From: UBA5359 sp002410925 [NCBI: bacterium UBP13_UBA5359]
GTDB taxonomy: Bacteria > UBP13 > UBA5359
Length of the DNA stretch: 64,000 bases
NCBI GenBank assembly: GCA_002410925.1
Contig: DHPR01000033.1
Coordinates: 369,364 to 433,363 of the forward strand
Reading direction: 5' to 3'
The notes beneath the pieces were generated by a model that was not told the DNA's origin, searched no databases, and was given only the letters and a program-made list of their open reading frames with translations. The translations under genes were made by a program, and so were the position numbers. Shown in pieces: positions 46,526 through 54,333 of the stretch (its first letter is position 1; each line of letters starts with the position of its first letter).

Positions 46526-49500
46526 TTATCCTCTGCAGGCAAAGATATCATGTGCCTGAGCCATGAACGCTGCTAATCTGGCATCTCGTCCGGCATCGAC
46601 AAACCCATCATAGTCCAGGCTGAGAAAGGGTATGCCGTTATGGAAACGACGCAGCTTATGTCCGAGTGATGCAGCAATATTACCCGGCATACAGTTGAAC
46701 GGTATCACGCTGATAACACCAGCCAGGCCACGCAGGGCAAAGTCTTCCGCCTTTCCCATGCTGCAGATGGCTTCGCCCCCTATAGACCTGTGGAGATAAT
46801 TAGAACCATTGGCAATGACCTTCTGCGGAGAGATATCGTCAAAGCCTTTCATAAACGGAAGAGTAGCGTTAAAAAGTCTATGCTCATCTCTGGCCGCAAG
46901 CTGTGCCAGCACTCTCTTGGATATGCCGTTCTTCAAATCTTCCCAGCTCCACGTATCCCTGAATGCGTCCAGGTGGAGTATGCCGCCGATAAGATTGGAA
47001 TAACCGAAAAATTCGGTCAGCGGTGCCAGCCAGGCTTCCCCTCCGGCTTCCTCTACCTTGCGCATCACATTCTGATTAGCGCGGGCATGTATGCGAACAT
47101 AGAACTCACCGACGACTCCTATCAACGGTCTCTCACAATAATCGCAAACAGAGGCGAACTCATCTCTAGCTGAATGCAACAGATCGATCAGCAACGTCAG
47201 ATGCACACCGTTCAGAATTCGCATATGCCCCCTCTGCCCGGAAATACGACGACGCTGCCGGGGCAAGAGGTCGCAGAGGGCTTGAATATTACGCTCGAAT
47301 ATTCTGTCCGCCATACCTGCCACACGTTCATAAGGACGGGCATGATGTAACATCTTCTCCATCATATCATGTGCTACCAGAGCATCCCAGGCCAATAACG
47401 GCATCTCTATGCCATAGCCTGCATCATAATTGCTGTTGCCCAAAGTTACTATATTAACCTCTTCAATGCCCAGCCTGGCCAGAATATCCTTTTGCAGCAT
47501 ATAGTACATACCGTAGCGGCATGGCCCCTCTGAAGCTCCCTGGAAGAATGCTTCCTTATGCGGATTGAAATCCGGCTGCATAACCCTTTCGATTATATCC
47601 TGAGTTGTATAAAGCATCGGCACGCAAACATCCTCAGATATATGGCGCCGTGCCAGGTTCAAACCGGAATCCTCGGAAAGCGGCAGAACATCGGCATTGA
47701 TATCGAATGCTCTCATTACGCCGGCCAGTACCCTGGCCCCCTCGGAGGCATAAGGCAACCATAAACGCTTTTCCTTTATCCATGCCAGCGGCGTATCTGT
47801 GGCAGAGATATTACGCTCTTTATTACCGGCGGCGGCAGCGGATGTATCAGCAAATGCCTCCAGCCTAGTTATAACTCCGGCATCGGCTGTATGCTCATCG
47901 AGCTGCATAGCATAACAGGGCATATCAAGCTCTTCTCTGAAAAATATATTGGCAAATGAATCCGGCCCACAACCAAAATAGGTCAGAATAACAGCTCTCA
48001 GCCGCTTGTCACGTTTAAGAAGCTTGGCTGCAGCCAGCTTTTTCTGAATTTGGCGAGAAAATATATTAGGCCAGACATCATTAGAGCGCTCCTTTGAGAG
48101 CGGCAAAAAATCCATAGGAATAGCCAGGATACCTAAATCCCTTATCTTCTTGCCTATATCCATGTTAACCATTCTATCGTACAATGTGTATGGCCTGCCT
48201 ATAACTACAAAGGCCTCTTCCTCGTCACCCAGTTTCTGATAGATTTCAGAACCTCGCGTTTCCACCCAATCATGCAAACGCTTCAAAGCGGTAATTCCGG
48301 CCTTCACCGCTCTATCGATTGCACTCTTGCCGAATCCCAGTTCGCGCCCCAATTCACCGAGAACCCGCATTACATGGCGCTCTCCTCTTTTAAAGAAGAA
48401 GCATGGTGACAAGAGGCGTACTCCGAAGTTCTCATCAAGCCGTAAAGCAGCAGCTGTCAGATCAGGGCCAGCCTGCACATAGGGACAGGTATAGCTTTGC
48501 CGTATATTTTCATCATTAATTTCCGCATTGATAACGCGCGGCATAAAAAGGTAATCTACGCCTTTCTTAATAACGTCGGCTACATGCCCATGAGCAACCT
48601 TTACAGGGTAACAAGGCTCACTCATAACACGCCTAATTCCGTCCCGCACAATAGCTTTATTGGTAGGCGCGGAAGGAACCACCACAAAACCCAGTTCGGC
48701 AAAAAAACCGGCGAACAAGGGAAAATACTCTTCGAACATCAGACCGCGTGGAATACCTACTCTGGCTGCACCGGGTAATGCTTTTGTCCGACAGAGATTC
48801 ATCAGCATCTCTTCTCGCTCAGCAAAGAGATCTGGCAAGCATCTATCAGATACCTTCTTATGAACAGCGCTATATTTCTCACACCTGTCGTTATAAAAGT
48901 ATTTCGGTCCACCCTCTATTTGAAAAGTATTCACATCACAGTTATTGGGGCAGCTTTTGCATTCAAAGGACGACATATTATAAATGGCATCGGCCAGCTG
49001 AGAGAACCCTTTGAACGATGTCTTCTCCGGGCAATTATCATAAGCTATTCCGGCCATCCCGACAGCGCCTGTCAGATGCGGATAAGGCGGCACCACAATC
49101 TTCTTGCCCAAAAGAGTTTCAAAAGCAGCCACCATGCCTGCATTAAAAGCCACGGCTCCCTGAAAAGCTATACACTCTCCCATAACCCGATTGCCTATAT
49201 TCTTATGAAGATAATTCTTGACGGAGGCCAGGCATATGCCTGCGCAAAGATCCGGCTGGGGAACGTTGTTCTGCTGAAAAAAGAGGATAGCGGATTCAGT
49301 GAATACAGTACAGTTCCAATCAAGCTCGGGTGGATTGCTTCCTTTCAATGCCAGATCGCCGAATTCCTCTATTGGAATATCCAAACACGCCGCCTGCTTC
49401 TCCAAAAAGGCACCGCAGCCTGCGGCACAGGCTTTATTCATTTCAAAATCTACGATAACTCCCTTATTGAGCCTTATATATTTAGAATCCTGACCACCTA

Positions 49501-50749
49501 TTTCCAAGATAGTATCTATTTCCGGCACAAAGATCGCAGTGCCATTGGCTTGCGCTGTGATCTCGTTGCGAATAGTATCGGCACCTATATAATCGCCTGT
49601 CAGATACCGTCCAGAGCCTGTTGTTCCGGCGACAATACGGTTAATATGATACTCGCTGGATTGCTCTTCAATATGAGCCAACACATCTTGCACAGCGGAT
49701 AAGGGATCACCGTCGGTCTTTCTATAATAGGAGGCCAGAACGCGGTATTCATCTCCCTCTCTGGTTATCAAAGCAGCCTTGGTGCTTACCGAGCCTATAT
49801 CTACTCCTAAGGCGGCAGTTTCTATCTCCTTACGATATCCGCCGGCCTTTTTGCTGCCCATAACCTGTGATAATCTAAGCTTCAGCGGTTTAACATAAGC
49901 ATAGCTGAACGGCCTGGATGCCAACTCATTCAGGCTATTGAAAAGATCCGTTTTTACGATACTCTTTGCGGCTTTCAATGCTGCACCGATAGCCCCGAGA
50001 TGGCGGTAAATTTCAGGAACAAACAGATCATTCTCCTCTAAACCTATTTCCTGTGCCAGATACTTGATTACTGCTCTATTGGCAGCCACGCCACCGATAA
50101 GAGCTATGCGTTGCTCAAAATCCTTGCCGCGGGCTATGCCGGAGCTATAATTTCGGCAAATAGCCTGGTGTATGCCTGCAGCTATCCTCTCACGGGGAGT
50201 TCCCTTTTGATAAAGATGAACAATATCCGATTCAGTGAAAACAGCGCACCTTCCGGAAAGAGTAGCCGGATTATCAGTCTGATAGGCCGTATCAGCAAAT
50301 TCAGTCAGTGAAGAAAAATTCAACCGCCGATGCATATGATCAAGAAAAGAGCCGGAACCTGCAGCACATTTGCTTCCCATGGAACTATCTTCAAGCACCA
50401 GCCTGCCTGTTCTATCGTTCCTGGCAAGATGAATAAAACGCTGAGTCTCTCTTCCCATCTCCACAAGAGTTCTTATATCCGAGTAATATCGGCTGCAGGC
50501 GGCGGCCAAAGCGCTGGTTTCATCCACCTCATCGCCTCCCAATCCGCTTATCCTGCCGTTACCGGTAATGCCGAACTGCATCTCCTCATTTAGCAATCCT
50601 GCGCTGTTCATTTCGGATAATAGCTCGTTCAAGCGATACAGCGCCCGTCCCTGTACTTCAACCAGCCGGAGGTCAAGTATTGAGCCCTTCTCATCCAGAA
50701 TGGCGGTTTTTAAGGTTTCTGCTCCAATATCTATTCCTAACTTACGCAT
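46526..50749 (-). CDS. giant acyl-CoA dehydratase activase-related protein (BadF/HgdC type with DUF2229)
   Basis: 1407 residues. Two ASKHA ATPase modules in tandem: residues 1-270 (LGIDIGAETLKTA, CAAGSGSFLDHM) and about 310-570 (LGVDIGSVSTKAAL, CAAGCGAFLEKQ), each with a Cys-containing motif like the bridging 4Fe-4S ligands of HgdC. Then a Cys-rich patch (CKSCPNNCDV), a DUF2229 domain from about 665 (GIPRGLMFEEYFPLF, MSEPCYPVK), and a C-terminal part resembling the HgdB/C dehydratase fold. HgdC activates 2-hydroxyacyl-CoA dehydratases by ATP-driven electron transfer; the role of the giant versions is not established. No dehydratase or CoA-transferase gene adjoins. Ribosome site GGAGG. Confidence 0.93.
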   Translation of the reverse strand: MRKLGIDIGAETLKTAILDEKGSILDLRLVEVQGRALYRLNELLSEMNSAGLLNEEMQFGITGNGRISGLGGDEVDETSALAAACSRYYSDIRTLVEMGRETQRFIHLARNDRTGRLVLEDSSMGSKCAAGSGSFLDHMHRRLNFSSLTEFADTAYQTDNPATLSGRCAVFTESDIVHLYQKGTPRERIAAGIHQAICRNYSSGIARGKDFEQRIALIGGVAANRAVIKYLAQEIGLEENDLFVPEIYRHLGAIGAALKAAKSIVKTDLFNSLNELASRPFSYAYVKPLKLRLSQVMGSKKAGGYRKEIETAALGVDIGSVSTKAALITREGDEYRVLASYYRKTDGDPLSAVQDVLAHIEEQSSEYHINRIVAGTTGSGRYLTGDYIGADTIRNEITAQANGTAIFVPEIDTILEIGGQDSKYIRLNKGVIVDFEMNKACAAGCGAFLEKQAACLDIPIEEFGDLALKGSNPPELDWNCTVFTESAILFFQQNNVPQPDLCAGICLASVKNYLHKNIGNRVMGECIAFQGAVAFNAGMVAAFETLLGKKIVVPPYPHLTGAVGMAGIAYDNCPEKTSFKGFSQLADAIYNMSSFECKSCPNNCDVNTFQIEGGPKYFYNDRCEKYSAVHKKVSDRCLPDLFAEREEMLMNLCRTKALPGAARVGIPRGLMFEEYFPLFAGFFAELGFVVVPSAPTNKAIVRDGIRRVMSEPCYPVKVAHGHVADVIKKGVDYLFMPRVINAEINDENIRQSYTCPYVQAGPDLTAAALRLDENFGVRLLSPCFFFKRGERHVMRVLGELGRELGFGKSAIDRAVKAGITALKRLHDWVETRGSEIYQKLGDEEEAFVVIGRPYTLYDRMVNMDIGKKIRDLGILAIPMDFLPLSKERSNDVWPNIFSRQIQKKLAAAKLLKRDKRLRAVILTYFGCGPDSFANIFFREELDMPCYAMQLDEHTADAGVITRLEAFADTSAAAAGNKERNISATDTPLAWIKEKRLWLPYASEGARVLAGVMRAFDINADVLPLSEDSGLNLARRHISEDVCVPMLYTTQDIIERVMQPDFNPHKEAFFQGASEGPCRYGMYYMLQKDILARLGIEEVNIVTLGNSNYDAGYGIEMPLLAWDALVAHDMMEKMLHHARPYERVAGMADRIFERNIQALCDLLPRQRRRISGQRGHMRILNGVHLTLLIDLLHSARDEFASVCDYCERPLIGVVGEFYVRIHARANQNVMRKVEEAGGEAWLAPLTEFFGYSNLIGGILHLDAFRDTWSWEDLKNGISKRVLAQLAARDEHRLFNATLPFMKGFDDISPQKVIANGSNYLHRSIGGEAICSMGKAEDFALRGLAGVISVIPFNCMPGNIAASLGHKLRRFHNGIPFLSLDYDGFVDAGRDARLAAFMAQAHDIFACRG

Positions 50750-50787
50750 CTAAAGCTATCCTCCAAACAAATAATCCCTTGCTAAAT

Positions 50788-50817
50788 ATTATATTACACA
50801 ACAACCGGTAATTACAA
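50788..50817 (-). promoter_or_regulatory. promoter candidate for the activase
   Basis: Minus strand TTGTAA, 18-base spacer, TATAAT, about 40 bases before the ATG. Confidence 0.6.
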
Positions 50818-50900
50818 AATTCTACAAGCTTAGCCGGTGCAAAAATCAAGCCTAAAGAGCAAGCAAGTTTATTGCTGGAGAATTGAAGTGCGGTTGCTAA

Positions 50901-50930
50901 TTGTCAAATTTATCTAATTCCTGCTAAAAT
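50901..50930 (+). promoter_or_regulatory. promoter for the DUF362 gene, implying a leaderless mRNA
   Basis: TTGTCA, 18-base spacer, TAAAAT. The -10 box ends eight bases before the ATG at 50939, so transcription should begin about two bases before or at the start codon. No Shine-Dalgarno is present there. Confidence 0.6.
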
Positions 50931-50938
50931 CAACTATT

Positions 50939-52054
50939 ATGAGTAAAATAATTATAACCGCGCCCGGCACGCCGCTACGCCGGAGCATAGATCATATTTT
51001 AGGCAGCCTGTGCCCACAGCCGGCAGGGAAAAGAATATGGGTCAAACCCAATATGCTGGGTCCCTTTGAGCCTGCCCAGGGTGTAACCACCAGCCCGGAA
51101 GTCTTGGAAGCAGTGGTGGATGCCTTGCTGAATCGTCGAGCAAGTGTCGTAGTAGGAGATAATCCGGGAGTACCTGGCAATCAGGAAGGGATTGCTGCCA
51201 TAACGGGTATCCTGAATGCATCAAAAGGTTGCTGGCGCAATATCGGTGCCGATGCAAGCAAGATACGCCTCGCCGGGCGCTGGTCAGATGTAACCATCAA
51301 TATTTCCTCCATCTGGCTCCAGGCGGACATGATCATTAATCTGCCCTGTTTAAAAACTCATGCTTTGACTCTTATGACAGGAGCCATAAAGAATATGTTC
51401 GGCGGCGTACCGGGAAGAACAAAATCCTATCTTCACACTCTTGCTCCCTCTGCAAAGAGCTTTGCCGAGCTGCTGGTGGAGATATACAGCATCAGGCCGC
51501 CTGAAATTACAATTATGGATGCATTAAATGTCATGGAGGGAAACGGTCCCTCAGGCGGAAGATTGCGGCCCCTAGGCGTAATCATCGGGGGGGATAACAG
51601 CGTTTCGGTCGATGCCGTAGGCAGCATGATCATGGGCTGCAGGCCTGAAAAAATTCCTCTTTTAAGAGAGGCTTATCGGCGTGAATTGGGAGAGATAGAT
51701 CCGGGCAAACTAGACGTTGAAGGTGAAATACCTCTGCTGCCGCGCTTTAAAATGCCTTCTACCACAATGGCATCCATAGCCAGCCGGTTCAATCCGCTGG
51801 CAGCTATATATGCAGTTGTGCCGCAGATAATCAAGGATAAATGCATACGTTGCGGCCTATGCGCCCGCACCTGCCGTTCCAGAGCAATTATTGAGAAAGA
51901 GGCATTGTATTTTATTGATTACAACCGCTGTATATCATGTTACTGCTGTGCCGAGGTCTGCCCGCGTCAGGCTATTCGCCTTCCATCTGCAAGGGATGAC
52001 CTTTTTCAGCGCATATTTCACCTGTTTGCAAAACGTTTTCGTGATGAAAGTTAA
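50939..52054 (+). CDS. DUF362 protein with C-terminal 2x[4Fe-4S] ferredoxin
   Basis: 371 residues. DUF362 core: KRIWVKPNMLGPFEP, ASVVVGDNPGVPG, INLPCLKTHALTLMTGAIKNMFG and IMDALNVMEGNGPSGG. The C-terminus carries two ferredoxin clusters (CIRCGLCARTC and CISCYCCAEVCP). The family is widespread in anaerobes; function mostly unknown, presumed electron transfer. It is divergent from the giant activase, which needs a low-potential electron donor, so a ferredoxin link is an attractive but unproven idea. No ribosome site before the ATG. Confidence 0.9.
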   Translation: MSKIIITAPGTPLRRSIDHILGSLCPQPAGKRIWVKPNMLGPFEPAQGVTTSPEVLEAVVDALLNRRASVVVGDNPGVPGNQEGIAAITGILNASKGCWRNIGADASKIRLAGRWSDVTINISSIWLQADMIINLPCLKTHALTLMTGAIKNMFGGVPGRTKSYLHTLAPSAKSFAELLVEIYSIRPPEITIMDALNVMEGNGPSGGRLRPLGVIIGGDNSVSVDAVGSMIMGCRPEKIPLLREAYRRELGEIDPGKLDVEGEIPLLPRFKMPSTTMASIASRFNPLAAIYAVVPQIIKDKCIRCGLCARTCRSRAIIEKEALYFIDYNRCISCYCCAEVCPRQAIRLPSARDDLFQRIFHLFAKRFRDES

Positions 52055-52064
52055 CCACAACAAA

Positions 52065-52097
52065 GAGCCGGTTCTCATTTGAAATGAGAACCGGCTC
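52065..52097. terminator. bidirectional hairpin between DUF362 and zinc-ribbon gene 2
   Basis: 16-bp perfect stem GAGCCGGTTCTCATTT with its complement around a single G (real loop larger). The minus-strand side ends in CTCTTTGTTG, a modest U-tract; plus-strand side lacks one. It most likely terminates the zinc-ribbon transcript and may slow the convergent one. Confidence 0.7.
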
Positions 52098-52136
52098 CTG
52101 TTCGAGTCAATAAAATCTTAATGACTCATAATGACA

Positions 52137-52439
52137 CTACCAAGAGCTGCGGCGGGACGTATCCGGCTTATAGCACTCGCGGCAATATACCGGGCGATCG
52201 TTACGCGGCTGAAAAGGCACCTTGGTGTCTTTTCCGCAAGCAGAGCAAACAGCATCAAACATCTCTCGCTGTCCTCCAAAACCTCTGTCACGTGATGCGG
52301 CTTTACGAGCTGCACGGCAATCGGGACATCTCTTGGGGTCATTGCTGAACCCCTTCTCTGCATGAAATTCTTGCTCACTTGCTGTAAACACAAAGGTTGC
52401 ATTGCACTCCACACAGGTCAGTTCACGATCTTGAAACAC
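52137..52439 (-). CDS. small zinc-ribbon protein, paralogue 2
   Basis: About 100 residues with the same four CxxC knuckles as the protein at 26814-27095: TCVECNATFVF, RCPDCRAARK, VCSACGKDTKVPF and VYCRECYK. GTG 52439 is preferred over ATG 52469: GGGAGG stands eight bases before it, and the resulting start VFQDRELTC aligns with MYQDKTMTC of the paralogue. Ten extra residues would otherwise be specific to this copy. Function unknown; probably zinc- and nucleic-acid- or protein-binding. Own consensus promoter and leader hairpin. Confidence 0.85.
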   Translation of the reverse strand: MFQDRELTCVECNATFVFTASEQEFHAEKGFSNDPKRCPDCRAARKAASRDRGFGGQREMFDAVCSACGKDTKVPFQPRNDRPVYCRECYKPDTSRRSSW

Positions 52440-52463
52440 GCTATGTTCCTCCCTATTCTTTTT

Positions 52464-52502
52464 CGTCATACTAAAACGGGCTCAGATTCCGTTAGTATGA
52501 CG
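52464..52502 (-). promoter_or_regulatory. leader hairpin before zinc-ribbon gene 2
   Basis: Minus strand CGTCATACTAACGG pairs with CCGTTTTAGTATGACG (two bulged bases), 9-base loop, ending 11 bases before GGGAGG. It occupies the same place as the hairpin in front of paralogue 1. Confidence 0.65.
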
Positions 52503-52554
52503 ACCTCCTTGGGTGAACATAACGTGACCGAGACTCATTTTGCAGACCTAATTC

Positions 52555-52583
52555 ATTATACAGACGTCAATAAAGATTGTCAA
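52555..52583 (-). promoter_or_regulatory. fully consensus promoter for zinc-ribbon gene 2
   Basis: Minus strand TTGACA, 17-base spacer, TATAAT. Predicted start near 52548 gives a 5' leader of about 110 bases, the same as for paralogue 1. The rest of the 300-base gap up to the DUF4139 stop at 52743 holds no gene; it includes ACTGACCGGTC at 52631-52641. Confidence 0.9.
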
Positions 52584-52742
52584 ACTCAACTCAGCAGGCT
52601 AAACAACACCGTTAATATTGCCTTAACGTTACTGACCGGTCCTTTTTTTCTCCATTGCAAATCATCTTCTAACTTTTAAATCCAAGCACATTTACCGGTA
52701 TGTGCCCCATTGAAGCAAAGGGAAGCTACGTTGAAAAAATAT

Positions 52743-54212
52743 TTATGACAAAGAGCTCCATTTGTAACGGACTGTATACTCGAGAATGGCCTCCTTGCCG
52801 GCAGAGATCTGCAGAGGAAATTCCACTGTTCTGGCATCCTTCTTCTCATACTTTGCCGTAGCTCTGACGATTTCCCAATCAGTATAACGATCTAAATGTT
52901 CGACTGCTTTAACGGTTACACTCTCTCTTTTGTGATTACGAATCTTTATTTTATAACTCTCCTCAATAACTCTGTCGGCTATTCTGCGTACGTCGGTCTG
53001 CACTCGCTCTCCTACAACGTCGAAGGCATTGCCTACATAGAGAGTGAGAGTTTCGTCTTTGGGCGTATGCCCAAGAGTATCCTCACCGATGAATTGTAAG
53101 CTGCCCTCGTCATCGCCCTTGTTGATTCTGATCTTGCCGGCAGGAAGAGGCATTCCAAGATTATTCTTCTCGCTGTTGGCCAGCTCGATAAATATATTTA
53201 TCTTGGTGTTGCCCGCAGCGGCAGGTATATAGCCCTTGTATCCGGGCGGAGCATATCTCTTTTTGGCGCCGTCATAGTAATAGAGCTTTTTAATCGGTAC
53301 TCTGGAAGCGCTGAGAAGCTCGATCTGCTTAATCTCATTATTGAGCAAGGTGGCAGGTCGCTGCAAAGTGTAAAGATGATACTCAAAGAAGCTCTGTTCT
53401 TTAAATTGTTCTCCTGCTGCATCGGTCAGCATAGCCTCCCGGGCATAGTTGGTCTTCATCGTGGGAGATGCCGGCGTTACCAGATTCAGATCACCGGCCA
53501 TGAGCTTGAGCTTGGCATTATTATAGGTTCCGCCACTTCTGTTGTTGAGCGTCACCCAGCCTGTCAGATCAAGCATCTTTTCATCTGGCGATAACGTGGC
53601 CACATAATCTGATTTCCAATCTATACCGCCGGTCAAATATCGCACCTCTACAAGATGCTTTCCCGCTACGGCATTATCAATCTCCCAAACCATTGTCGGC
53701 CTGGTTATAAGCCCTTCCGGTAGAGAGGGATATCTTATCTCCCTTACCTTATCAAGACGAATATTCACTATCCGGCCATCATTTCGCATAAGGATTATGC
53801 TGCCGCTCCCGGCAAGACGGCTCGCTCCGCCACTAAGCAGCTTGCCGTCATATAAGGTGGAATCTTCAGTTACAACGACTATCTCTTTATCCAGATAACG
53901 CTGCAGCAAAGAATGGTCGCTAACCAGGTCATACTGATAACTCTGTTCCAGTATCCGACACTTTCCGGGGCTTGTCAGGCTGTAGAATTGTAACGAGGTG
54001 GGATCTATCATCCCGGCTACACCCTCATAACGTATTTCAGAGGTTCCTCCCTTTAGATCCATATATCGTCGTTCTGTTACCAACCCCAAATTCCTGTTAT
54101 AAACAGTAAGCTCAATACCCTCCCCTGATTGTTTTAACGATCCCGCCTGAGCTGTAACAACCTGTATCGCCAATACAGCCGCAACCAATCCAACAATAAA
54201 AGTCTTTCTCAT
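52743..54212 (-). CDS. secreted DUF4139 protein
   Basis: 489 residues from ATG 54212 (AGGAGG upstream), with a signal peptide ending TAQA. It matches the DUF4139 type: ELTVYNRNLGLVTERR near the N-terminus, WEIDNAVAGKHLVEVRYLTGGIDWKSDYVATL in the middle, and a C-terminal sheet-rich part with KIRINKGDDEGSLQFIGED and IKIRNHKRESVTVKAVEHL. The family is uncharacterised and likely periplasmic or surface exposed. Located after gspD with a 121-base gap, it may be co-expressed with, or a client of, type II secretion. Confidence 0.85.
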   Translation of the reverse strand: MRKTFIVGLVAAVLAIQVVTAQAGSLKQSGEGIELTVYNRNLGLVTERRYMDLKGGTSEIRYEGVAGMIDPTSLQFYSLTSPGKCRILEQSYQYDLVSDHSLLQRYLDKEIVVVTEDSTLYDGKLLSGGASRLAGSGSIILMRNDGRIVNIRLDKVREIRYPSLPEGLITRPTMVWEIDNAVAGKHLVEVRYLTGGIDWKSDYVATLSPDEKMLDLTGWVTLNNRSGGTYNNAKLKLMAGDLNLVTPASPTMKTNYAREAMLTDAAGEQFKEQSFFEYHLYTLQRPATLLNNEIKQIELLSASRVPIKKLYYYDGAKKRYAPPGYKGYIPAAAGNTKINIFIELANSEKNNLGMPLPAGKIRINKGDDEGSLQFIGEDTLGHTPKDETLTLYVGNAFDVVGERVQTDVRRIADRVIEESYKIKIRNHKRESVTVKAVEHLDRYTDWEIVRATAKYEKKDARTVEFPLQISAGKEAILEYTVRYKWSSLS

Positions 54213-54333
54213 TTCAACCTCCTGTATCTTGAGCAGAAAGTTACAGGCAGGTATCTGCCCTCCATCCATGTAACTATCTGCCGGCACTACAGTAGTTAGA
54301 CGATGTCAAAAGTTCGCCGGTTCCATTATATTC

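Noticed and set aside
48860-49702. 280-residue open frame antisense to the giant activase
   Set aside because: It lies fully inside a well-supported gene on the other strand, has no family motif or ribosome site, and looks like a codon-usage shadow.
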